13,616 nucleotides of DNA, taken from assembly GCA_003449595.1 (NCBI GenBank), contig DMHB01000328.1, forward strand, positions 1-13,616. The letters run 5' to 3'. The stretch's first letter is position 1. Each line of letters opens with the position of its first letter. The notes beneath the pieces are model-generated. The model ran no database searches. It was given only the letters and a program-made list of their open reading frames with translations, and was not told the origin of the DNA. The stretch comes from Microscillaceae bacterium. Its GTDB lineage: Bacteria; Bacteroidota; Bacteroidia; Cytophagales; Microscillaceae. The translations under genes were made by a program, and so were the position numbers. Below, piece by piece: positions 1 to 9,709 of this stretch.

Positions 1-34
1 CTACGCTCTTTCCTACACGACGCTCTTCCGATCT
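1..34. other. Illumina adapter remnant (non-genomic)
   Basis: These bases match the 3' end of the Illumina TruSeq/P5 read-1 adapter, ending in the diagnostic GCTCTTCCGATCT. By eye there is one substitution (A to G at base 5) and one missing C in the CCC run. The adapter reads into the insert in the normal library orientation, so genomic DNA begins at about base 35. It is a sequencing or assembly artefact marking a contig end, with no biological role. Confidence 0.96.
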
Positions 35-82
35 ATCCCGCATAATCGATAAAAAACCTTTTCTATAAAATCGGTTTGGCAC

Positions 83-113
83 AAAAAAAGCCGAGTGTTG
101 TGCACTCAGCTTT
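83..113 (-). terminator. Rho-independent terminator of icmF
   Basis: On the minus strand, downstream of the icmF stop, an 11-bp stem (arms 103-113 and 87-97) encloses a 5-base loop. It pairs fully if one U-G wobble is allowed and runs into a stretch of seven T (83-89 read as complement, overlapping the stem base). On the plus strand the same position would be a C/A mismatch, so the hairpin is better suited to minus-strand transcripts. Confidence 0.85.
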
Positions 114-137
114 CCTTCTTATTTACTGATAACTCGA

Positions 138-3644
<3,507 letters not shown>

Positions 3645-3698
3645 TGTTGACTAAATATTTTGTAGGGTGATGTGATAATTTTGCGCTAAAAAATTGCA

Positions 3699-3706
3699 CG
3701 AAAATA
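3699..3706 (-). promoter_or_regulatory. Possible -7 promoter element for icmF
   Basis: The minus strand reads TATTTTCG, one mismatch from the Bacteroidota -7 consensus TAnnTTTG, about 55 nt before the icmF ATG. I see no TTG at the expected -33 distance. The 130-nt gap after ppx makes a separate promoter plausible, but this site is weak. Confidence 0.3.
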
Positions 3707-3774
3707 CAGAAAATTTGACTGATTTTAATACGCTTTCCTGTTTAACCAATATCTGGTCAATACTGTTGGCAGGC

Positions 3775-4737
3775 TTAGTCAAGAAAAGACATTTCGCCTG
3801 CTAAAACTGCATCCATAATGCCTTCGCGCAAGCCCCCAAAAGAGGCTGTAAGTTCAGTAAATAAGCCTTTTTGGGCTACTACTTGCAAGAGTGTTAAAGC
3901 AGGCAAAATCATATCTACCCGCTGAGGGGCTAATCCGGCTACGTTTTGTCGCACATCCCGCGGCACTGAAAAAAGATATTGATGCCAATAATGGAGTGCT
4001 TCCAACGAAACCACCTCGTACTTCGCATCGAACGACAAAGGTTTTTGAAGTCGTTCGGCTTCCAAAGTGGCCAAGCTTTCGAAAGCCCCCGAAGAGCCTA
4101 CCCACCGGCTGGGAGGATATTGCGCCAAGGCTTGCCACAAAGTTTCAAGTTGCTGATGCAGGTATTGTTCTAACACTTGTCGCTGGACGAGTGTAGGCGG
4201 GTCGCTTTCGCTGAAATACCCATCCAACAACCGTTGGGCACCTATTTCATAGCTTTTTTGCCAAAAAATCTGCTCGGCATCAGCCAAAACAAACTCTACG
4301 CTCCCGCCGCCCACATCCATTAACAAAGTAATCGATTTGTCAAAAGGTACTGCTTGTTGCACTCCTCTGAAAGTAAGGGCAGCCTCTTGTTCGCCCGAAA
4401 TAACGCACACCCTGATGCCGGTTTGCTGTTGGATTGCCTGTAAAACGGCCTGTTGGTTTTGAGCTTGCCGAAAGGCACTGATACCCACCGCAAAAATTTG
4501 GTTTTCAGGCACTTGCATCTCCGAAAGCAGGGCTTTGAAAGTAGCCAGTGCCGCATAAATCCGCTGCTCGGCTTCAGGATGAATCAAATTTTGGCTGATG
4601 CCTTGTTGCCCCATCTTGACAAAAATACGTTCGCGGCGCAGCACGTTGGGCAGCCCGGTAGCTGAATATTGGGCAATCAGCAACTCAAAAGTGTTGGTTC
4701 CTAAGTCTAAAAAAGCAAATAATGAGGGGTTTGGCAT
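3775..4737 (-). CDS. Ppx/GppA family exopolyphosphatase
   Basis: Phosphatase of the ASKHA (actin/Hsp70-like) fold that releases phosphate from polyphosphate and/or converts pppGpp to ppGpp, linking phosphate storage and the stringent response. Visible family motifs, numbered from the chosen ATG: DLGTNT at 11-16 (phosphate loop 1), GISAFR at 85-90, ISGEQEAAL at 113-121, DVGGGSVE at 141-148 (phosphate loop 2), GSSGAFE at 214-220 and GLREGI at 302-307. At 320 residues it is the short form holding only the core Ppx-GppA domains, without the HD-type C-terminal extension of long proteobacterial enzymes. An in-frame TTG lies two codons upstream (4743), but ATG at 4737 is preferred because it still leaves the whole first strand. 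It shares a 55-bp start-to-start region with gmd and lies 130 nt upstream of icmF. Polyphosphate versus pppGpp preference cannot be read from the sequence. Confidence 0.88.
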   Translation of the reverse strand: MPNPSLFAFLDLGTNTFELLIAQYSATGLPNVLRRERIFVKMGQQGISQNLIHPEAEQRIYAALATFKALLSEMQVPENQIFAVGISAFRQAQNQQAVLQAIQQQTGIRVCVISGEQEAALTFRGVQQAVPFDKSITLLMDVGGGSVEFVLADAEQIFWQKSYEIGAQRLLDGYFSESDPPTLVQRQVLEQYLHQQLETLWQALAQYPPSRWVGSSGAFESLATLEAERLQKPLSFDAKYEVVSLEALHYWHQYLFSVPRDVRQNVAGLAPQRVDMILPALTLLQVVAQKGLFTELTASFGGLREGIMDAVLAGEMSFLD

Positions 4738-4767
4738 AAGCAACTGTTAAAATTAGTGAATCTTCCT

Positions 4768-4775
4768 TAGCTTTG
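4768..4775 (+). promoter_or_regulatory. Bacteroidota-type -7 element of the sugar-nucleotide operon
   Basis: TAGCTTTG is an exact match to TAnnTTTG, 17 nt before the gmd ATG. No clear TTG is seen at -33. Transcription would start near 4780, leaving a short A/T-rich leader without Shine-Dalgarno. It is the only good candidate for driving gmd-fcl-epimerase-rfbA-rfbC. Confidence 0.6.
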
Positions 4776-4792
4776 TAAAATTTTTTTCAAGT

Positions 4793-5908
4793 ATGTCTAA
4801 AGTTGCATTGGTTACCGGCATCACAGGCCAAGACGGAGCCTACTTAGCCGATTTCCTTCTCAGAAAAGGATACGAAGTACACGGAATCAAACGTCGTGCT
4901 TCTCTGTTTAATACCGACCGTATTGACAATCTATACCAAGACCCACACGAGAAAGATGTGAAGTTCAAATTGCATTATGGCGATTTGAGCGATTCAACCA
5001 ATATCATCCGTTTGGTGCAAGAAATTCAGCCCGATGAAATTTACAATTTAGGTGCTATGAGCCACGTCCGGGTTAGTTTTGATACACCTGAATATACGGC
5101 CAACGTGGATGGCATCGGTACGCTGCGTATTTTGGAAGCCGTGCGTTTGCTGGGTTTAACTCAAAAAACACGTATTTACCAAGCATCCACTTCCGAGCTT
5201 TATGGTTTGGTACAAGAAATTCCGCAAAGCGAAAAAACACCTTTCTACCCACGTTCTCCTTATGCTTGCGCCAAAATTTATGGCTACTGGATTACGGTCA
5301 ACTATCGCGAGTCTTACAATATGTTTGCCTGCAATGGTATTTTGTTCAACCACGAAAGCCCCTTGCGTGGCGAGACCTTTGTTACCCGCAAAATTACAAG
5401 AGGTGTGGCGCGGATGGCTTTGGGTTTGCAAGACAAAATTTACTTGGGCAACTTAGATGCCAAGCGCGATTGGGGACACGCGCAAGATTATATCGAAGCA
5501 ATGTATTTGATTCTACAGCAAGACAAGCCCGAAGATTTTGTAATTGCTACCGGTGTTACCACCTTGGTACGCGATTTTGTGCGGATGGCTTTCGCCGAAG
5601 TAGGGGTTGCGCTTGAGTTCAAAGGCAACGGAGTGGAAGAGAAAGGCTATGTGGCGGCTTCTTCTAATGCTGAATATAGCTTCCAAGTAGGGCAAGAGGT
5701 GGTAGCCATTGACCCACGTTATTTCCGACCCACCGAAGTAGATCTTCTTTTGGGCGACCCTACCAAAGCGCAGCAAAAATTAGGATGGAAGCCCCGCTAT
5801 GATCTGCCTATGCTTGTCAATGATATGATGAAAGCCGATCTGGAACTATTTAAACGCGATAAGTATTTGAAAGCTGGTCAGTATCAAATCAAAAATTACT
5901 ATGAATAA
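4793..5908 (+). CDS. gmd: GDP-mannose 4,6-dehydratase
   Basis: Converts GDP-D-mannose to GDP-4-keto-6-deoxy-D-mannose, the first committed step to GDP-L-fucose, in the cytoplasm. It is an extended short-chain dehydrogenase/reductase of 371 residues, the usual length. The NADP-binding loop TGITGQDG is at 8-15. The catalytic set is Thr133 and Glu135 in STSELYG, Tyr157 and Lys161 in SPYACAK. NHESPLRGETFVTRK (186-200) is characteristic of GMD rather than of other sugar dehydratases. It is first in a five-gene operon and its last 8 nt overlap the start of fcl, so both pathway enzymes should be made together. The same product could feed GDP-D-rhamnose synthesis, but the adjacent fcl argues for fucose. 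Confidence 0.97.
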   Translation: MSKVALVTGITGQDGAYLADFLLRKGYEVHGIKRRASLFNTDRIDNLYQDPHEKDVKFKLHYGDLSDSTNIIRLVQEIQPDEIYNLGAMSHVRVSFDTPEYTANVDGIGTLRILEAVRLLGLTQKTRIYQASTSELYGLVQEIPQSEKTPFYPRSPYACAKIYGYWITVNYRESYNMFACNGILFNHESPLRGETFVTRKITRGVARMALGLQDKIYLGNLDAKRDWGHAQDYIEAMYLILQQDKPEDFVIATGVTTLVRDFVRMAFAEVGVALEFKGNGVEEKGYVAASSNAEYSFQVGQEVVAIDPRYFRPTEVDLLLGDPTKAQQKLGWKPRYDLPMLVNDMMKADLELFKRDKYLKAGQYQIKNYYE

Positions 5909-6833
5909 AGACAGCAAAATATATATTGCCGGGCATCGTGGGATGGTTGGCGGAGCAATCCTTCAAAAACTTCAACAAGAAGGATTTCAAAGGTTGGTTT
6001 TTCGTACCTCTCAAGAATTAGATCTGCGTGATAGCAAGGCTGTCGCCGATTTTTTTGCACAAGAAAAACCGGAATATGTATTTATGGCTGCGGCAAGGGT
6101 AGGTGGTATTTTAGCCAATAACACCTACCGTGCCGAATTTTTGCACGACAACTTGATGATCCAGAACAATGTCATTCATCAAGCTTATCTGCACCAAACC
6201 AAAAAACTATTGTTTTTAGGCTCTTCTTGTATTTATCCCAAAATGGCACCTCAGCCTATCAAAGAAGAGTATTTGCTTACCGGTGCGTTGGAATATACCA
6301 ACGAGCCGTATGCCATTGCCAAAATTGCCGGCCTAAAAATGTGTGAAAACTATCGCCTCCAATATGGCTGTAATTTTATTTCGGTGATGCCTACCAACTT
6401 GTATGGCGAACACGACAACTTCGACCTGCAAAACTCACACGTGTTGCCTGCGCTTATTCGTAAGTTCTGGGAAGCCAAACGTGAAAACAAGCCTTTCGTT
6501 GAAGTTTGGGGTACAGGATCGCCCAAGCGTGAATTTTTACACGCCGAAGACGCTGCCGATGCTTGTTTCTTTTTGATGCAACACTACGATAGTCCTGACA
6601 TCATCAATATTGGGGTAGGCGATGACATCAGCATCAAAGACCTGGCACTGCTGATCAAAGATATTGTAGGCTATGCCGGCGAACTTCGTTTTGATACATC
6701 TAAGCCCGATGGCACTCCTCGCAAGTTGTTGGATGTCGGTAAGTTGAACGCCTTGGGTTGGAAACCGAAAATTGCTTTGCGAGAAGGCATCAAGCGTGTG
6801 TTAGCGCAAAAATTTATAGAGACAATGGCCTAA
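5901..6833 (+). CDS. fcl: GDP-L-fucose synthase (3,5-epimerase/4-reductase)
   Basis: Bifunctional NADPH-dependent enzyme that epimerises C3 and C5 of GDP-4-keto-6-deoxymannose and reduces C4 to give GDP-L-fucose. It has 310 residues. The Rossmann loop GHRGMVGG is at 11-18; GSSCIYPK at 107-114 supplies Ser108 and Cys110; Tyr137 and Lys141 form the YxxxK pair in EPYAIAK; His180 in NSHVLP is the second epimerase residue. All are shifted by one from the E. coli numbering I recall. The ATG lies inside the end of gmd (8-nt overlap) and the TAA overlaps the next gene as TAATG, so translational coupling is likely. With gmd it completes the pathway from GDP-mannose to GDP-fucose. Confidence 0.97.
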   Translation: MNKDSKIYIAGHRGMVGGAILQKLQQEGFQRLVFRTSQELDLRDSKAVADFFAQEKPEYVFMAAARVGGILANNTYRAEFLHDNLMIQNNVIHQAYLHQTKKLLFLGSSCIYPKMAPQPIKEEYLLTGALEYTNEPYAIAKIAGLKMCENYRLQYGCNFISVMPTNLYGEHDNFDLQNSHVLPALIRKFWEAKRENKPFVEVWGTGSPKREFLHAEDAADACFFLMQHYDSPDIINIGVGDDISIKDLALLIKDIVGYAGELRFDTSKPDGTPRKLLDVGKLNALGWKPKIALREGIKRVLAQKFIETMA

Positions 6834-7834
6834 TGGCAATGATGTACACAACGGCTTTTCATACAGGGTCGCTTGCAAAGTATGCCTTTCTGGTTACAGG
6901 AGGGGCTGGTTTCATTGGCTCACACTTGGTAGAATACTTGGTAACGCACCAAGCTGGTAAAGTTCGGATTCTTGACGATTTCAGTACCGGCTTCGAAGCC
7001 AATATAAAGCCATTTTTGCATCTACCCCAAGTTGAGCTTGTCCGTGGAAGCATTACCGATCCGGCTATTTGTGTTCAAGCCTGCCAAGGAATAGATTTTG
7101 TGTTACACCAAGCGGCCTTAGGTTCTGTGCCACGCAGTGTGGCAGACCCTGCCACTACCAACTCGGTCAACATTACAGGTTTTTTGAATATGTTGGTAGC
7201 AGCCCATTCTGCCCGGGTCAAGCGGTTGGTTTTTGCCGGATCTTCTTCGGTCTATGGCGACCACCCGGCCTTGCCCAAGCACGAAGCGCACATAGGTACT
7301 CCGCTATCGCCTTATGCAGTAACCAAACGAACCAACGAACTCTATGCACAAGCGTTTGCTCGTTGCTATCAAATGGAGATCATTGGCTTGCGGTATTTCA
7401 ATATTTTTGGGCCACGGCAAAACCCACAAGGCCCTTATGCAGCGGTTATTCCTTTATTTTTACGTGCTTGCCAACAAGGAAATCCGCCTGTAATCTTTGG
7501 AGATGGGCAACAAAGCCGCGATTTCACCTTTGTAGCCAATGCGGTACAAGGCAATATCAAGGCACTGTTTGCGCCCCAAACCGCTTGTGGGCAGATGTTC
7601 AACATTGCTTGCGGCGAACGTACCTCCTTGAATGATTTACTTTCCATGATAGGCAGCATCACTCAGCAGCCCTTACAAGCAATTTATCAGGCTGAACGAA
7701 ACGGAGACATTCCGCATAGTTTGGCCAATATTGAAGCCGCCCGACAACAACTGGGCTATTCGCCTACCCACCAAGTCGATGAAGGCTTGGCACTTACTTG
7801 GCGATGGTTTAAAAAAGAAATGGTTGAATCTTAG
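6833..7834 (+). CDS. WbpP/TviC-like UDP-N-acetylhexosamine 4-epimerase
   Basis: Extended short-chain dehydrogenase/reductase of 333 residues that should interconvert UDP-GlcNAc and UDP-GalNAc (possibly also UDP-Glc/UDP-Gal) with bound NAD. NAD loop GGAGFIGS is at 23-30, the catalytic serines lie in GSSSVYG (136-142), and Tyr161/Lys165 form YxxxK. LHQAALGSVPRS (91-102) and YGDHPALPK (141-149) closely resemble Pseudomonas WbpP and Salmonella TviC as I recall them, and separate it from GalE and from dTDP-glucose dehydratases. An in-frame ATG at 6758 would extend it 25 codons into fcl with non-family sequence. I chose the ATG at 6833, which forms a TAATG overlap with the fcl stop; Met4 (6842) is also possible. 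WbpP and TviC are usually paired with a UDP-sugar 6-dehydrogenase, but none is here. Epimerase identity is firm; the exact sugar is inferred. Confidence 0.88.
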   Translation: MAMMYTTAFHTGSLAKYAFLVTGGAGFIGSHLVEYLVTHQAGKVRILDDFSTGFEANIKPFLHLPQVELVRGSITDPAICVQACQGIDFVLHQAALGSVPRSVADPATTNSVNITGFLNMLVAAHSARVKRLVFAGSSSVYGDHPALPKHEAHIGTPLSPYAVTKRTNELYAQAFARCYQMEIIGLRYFNIFGPRQNPQGPYAAVIPLFLRACQQGNPPVIFGDGQQSRDFTFVANAVQGNIKALFAPQTACGQMFNIACGERTSLNDLLSMIGSITQQPLQAIYQAERNGDIPHSLANIEAARQQLGYSPTHQVDEGLALTWRWFKKEMVES

Positions 7835-7851
7835 CAAAATATCGCGCAGCT

Positions 7852-8712
7852 TTGAAAGGTATTATTTTAGCCGGAGGTTCCGGTACTCGCCTACACCCGC
7901 TTACCTTGGCAGTAAGCAAACAATTGTTGCCAGTATATGACAAGCCAATGATTTTTTACCCCTTGTCGATTCTGATGTTGGCCAACATCAAGGAAATTCT
8001 ATTCATTACTACCCCACAAGATCAACCCTTGTTTCAGAAGTTGTTAGGCGACGGTAGCCATTTGAATTGCTCTTTTCAATATGCAATCCAAGAAGTCCCC
8101 AACGGCTTGGCGCAAGCTTTTGTGATTGGCGAGGATTTCATCGGCAAAGACAAAGTAGCACTTATTCTGGGCGATAATATTTTTTATGGGGCGGGCATAT
8201 CGCGTCTTTTACAATCACACAGTGATCCTGATGGCGGGGTAATTTTTGCCTACCAGGTTTCCGATCCCGAAAGGTATGGCGTTGTTACTTTCGATGAAGA
8301 TTTCAAAGCCATTAGTATCGAAGAAAAGCCCCAAAATCCTAAATCAAATTATGCAGTTCCGGGACTTTACTTTTATGACAACGAAGTCATTCAAATTGCC
8401 AAAAGCCTACAACCTTCTGCACGAGGTGAGTATGAAATTACTGATATTAACAAAGTCTATCTTGAAAAAAACAAACTAACTGTAGGCATTCTCAATCGGG
8501 GCACCGCATGGTTAGACACCGGCACTTTTGCCTCGTTGATGCAAGCCGGGCAATTTGTGCAGGTCATCGAAGAGCGACAGGGGCTTAAAATTGGCTGTAT
8601 CGAAGAAATTGCCTATCACATGGGCTTTATCGATAAAGCACAATTACAACAAGTGGCGCTTCCATTGCTAAAAAGCGGTTATGGGGAATATCTGATGAAT
8701 TTGATCCAGTAA
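7852..8712 (+). CDS. rfbA: Glucose-1-phosphate thymidylyltransferase
   Basis: Makes dTDP-glucose from dTTP and glucose-1-phosphate, the entry step to dTDP-L-rhamnose and other dTDP-deoxysugars. It has 286 residues, the typical RmlA length. The nucleotidyltransferase signature GGSGTRLHP is at 8-16 with Arg13; Lys23 lies in SKQLLPVYDKP; metal-binding Asp108 is in LGDN and Asp222 in LDTGT. The start codon is TTG (7852-7854): the protein then begins with the canonical MKGIILAGG, there is no in-frame ATG or GTG between the upstream gene's stop region and this codon, and the next Met is about residue 33. It starts 17 nt after the epimerase stop, in the same operon. The following steps RmlB and RmlD are not in the window, although rfbC follows. 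Confidence 0.96.
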   Translation: MKGIILAGGSGTRLHPLTLAVSKQLLPVYDKPMIFYPLSILMLANIKEILFITTPQDQPLFQKLLGDGSHLNCSFQYAIQEVPNGLAQAFVIGEDFIGKDKVALILGDNIFYGAGISRLLQSHSDPDGGVIFAYQVSDPERYGVVTFDEDFKAISIEEKPQNPKSNYAVPGLYFYDNEVIQIAKSLQPSARGEYEITDINKVYLEKNKLTVGILNRGTAWLDTGTFASLMQAGQFVQVIEERQGLKIGCIEEIAYHMGFIDKAQLQQVALPLLKSGYGEYLMNLIQ

Positions 8713-8735
8713 CAAAGCTAACTCTATACAACATT

Positions 8736-9302
8736 ATGCCATACATTGAAACTCCGCTGACAGGTCTGTGGGTATTTGAACCGAGAATTTTTGAAGATGA
8801 GCGTGGTTATTTTTACGAAAGTTTTAATATGCGCCAATTTCAAACCGAAACAGGCATTGACCGCCCTTTCGTGCAAGACAATATTTCCTTTTCGCAGTTT
8901 GGCGTATTACGAGGTTTTCACTTCCAGTATGAACCAGCCGCTCAAGCCAAGTTGGTCAGCTCTTATCAGGGAGCCGTATGGGATGTAGTTGTCGATTTGA
9001 GGCCGCAATCGCCTACTTTTGGACAAAGCTTTCAGATTCTCATTTCCGCTGAAAACAAAAAACAATTGTATGTGCCTCGTGGGTTTGCCCATAGTTTTGT
9101 AGTCATCAGTCCCGAAGGTGCTCTTTTTGGCTACAAATGCGACAATTTCTATGCCCCACAGTATGAGTCGGGTATAAGGTATGATGACCCAGATTTGCAA
9201 ATTGATTGGCAGGTAGAGGAATCGGCGCTTATCGTTTCTGACAAAGACAAATTGCTGCCCTCTTTTGCGGAAGTAAAAGAACATTTGGCGCAGGCGTTGT
9301 AA
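8736..9302 (+). CDS. rfbC: dTDP-4-dehydrorhamnose 3,5-epimerase
   Basis: Cupin-fold enzyme that epimerises C3 and C5 of dTDP-4-keto-6-deoxyglucose, third step to dTDP-L-rhamnose. It has 188 residues, the normal length. Catalytic His62 lies in VLRGFHFQ; Lys72 (AKLV) and Arg59 are the expected substrate-phosphate contacts; Asp87 (VVVDLR) pairs with His62; PRGFAHSF at 114-121 is the second signature, with Ser where many members have Gly; Tyr133 in FGYKCD matches the catalytic acid position; YESGIRYDDP (143-152) is also typical. It is the last gene of the operon, 23 nt after rfbA, and converges on the small basic gene. RmlC relatives that epimerise only C3 or C5 exist for other dTDP-sugars and cannot be fully excluded without rmlB and rmlD nearby. 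Confidence 0.95.
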   Translation: MPYIETPLTGLWVFEPRIFEDERGYFYESFNMRQFQTETGIDRPFVQDNISFSQFGVLRGFHFQYEPAAQAKLVSSYQGAVWDVVVDLRPQSPTFGQSFQILISAENKKQLYVPRGFAHSFVVISPEGALFGYKCDNFYAPQYESGIRYDDPDLQIDWQVEESALIVSDKDKLLPSFAEVKEHLAQAL

Positions 9303-9334
9303 TAGAAAAAGAGCTTTTCGATTAAAAAAAGCTC
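9303..9334 (-). terminator. Terminator of the small basic gene (between convergent genes)
   Basis: Arms 9311-9318 and 9327-9334 form a perfect 8-bp stem (GAGCTTTT/AAAAGCTC) with an 8-base loop. Read on the minus strand the hairpin is followed by TTTTTCT, a good U-tract, so it should end transcripts from 9388-9549. On the plus strand no T-run follows, so it would be a weaker stop for rfbC, although both genes converge here. Confidence 0.7.
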
Positions 9335-9387
9335 CTTAGCTATTCAATTTGTATATCGTCTTCCTGAGAAGAAGGAGTAGTAAAAGC

Positions 9388-9549
9388 TTACTTGGCAGCA
9401 GCCTTTTTTGCTTCAAACTCTTTTTTAATGGCTTCTACATCTACTTTGCGGATAACCGGCTTGGCGCAAAGTTGTTTGATATACTTGTTTTTGTTGACGG
9501 CTTTGGCGAAATTACGCTTTACCTTTCTTTGTAATCTTGTTACACCCAT
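9388..9549 (-). CDS. Small Lys-rich basic protein, unknown function (53 aa)
   Basis: A 53-codon gene running from ATG (9547-9549) to TAA (9388-9390), starting MGVTRLQRKV and ending in an Ala/Lys tail. I count 17 Lys/Arg and 4 Asp/Glu, so it is strongly basic. The N-terminal half is Lys/Arg/Asn-rich, and the middle PVIRKVDVEAIKKEF (31-45) looks like a short strand followed by a helix. There is no signal peptide or membrane segment. It has its own consensus promoter (9616-9647) and a dedicated terminator (9311-9334), strong evidence for a real transcription unit. It lies divergent from hisS. Size and charge resemble a small ribosomal or RNA-binding protein, but I do not recognise a named family and this is only an inference. 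Confidence 0.8.
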   Translation of the reverse strand: MGVTRLQRKVKRNFAKAVNKNKYIKQLCAKPVIRKVDVEAIKKEFEAKKAAAK

Positions 9550-9615
9550 TGTGCTAATTTTTTAATGAGGTTTATCCTAAAATGATGGCTTTTCGAGGCT
9601 ATTTGAAAAGGAATG

Positions 9616-9647
9616 CAAAGTTAGTAAAGTTTCCGAATATAATCCAA
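9616..9647 (-). promoter_or_regulatory. Bacteroidota-type promoter of the small basic gene
   Basis: The minus strand reads TAACTTTG (9616-9623), an exact -7 TAnnTTTG, with TTGG (9644-9647) exactly 20 nt upstream as the -33 element. This is the best two-part promoter in the window. The start would be near 9611, giving a leader of about 60 nt before the ATG at 9549. Confidence 0.72.
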
Positions 9648-9679
9648 CCAAACCCAATTTATGATTGCTTTTTTCCTGC

Positions 9680-9687
9680 TACTTTTG
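9680..9687 (+). promoter_or_regulatory. Bacteroidota-type -7 element of hisS
   Basis: TACTTTTG matches TAnnTTTG exactly, 22 nt before the hisS ATG. No TTG is seen at the usual -33 distance. It is divergent from, and about 57 bp from, the -7 element of the small basic gene. Confidence 0.6.
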
Positions 9688-9709
9688 CAGTTAAATCATC
9701 CTTGAAGTT

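Noticed and set aside
3742..3760. Short inverted repeat TTAACCA/TGGTCAA downstream of the Ppx/GppA gene, considered as a terminator.
   Set aside because: Only 7 bp with a wobble, A/T-rich, and no U-run follows on the minus strand.
6758..6832. Upstream in-frame ATG that would extend the epimerase by 25 codons inside fcl.
   Set aside because: The added residues do not resemble any epimerase N-terminus, and the TAATG at 6831-6835 is a normal coupled start.
8713..8720. TAGCTTTG on the minus strand between rfbA and rfbC, considered as an antisense promoter.
   Set aside because: No -33 element at the right spacing and no minus-strand gene downstream; one such octamer is expected by chance.
9349..9534. 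Plus-strand open frame of 61 codons opposite the small basic gene.
   Set aside because: It is the antisense shadow of 9388-9549, with no promoter and an implausible composition.
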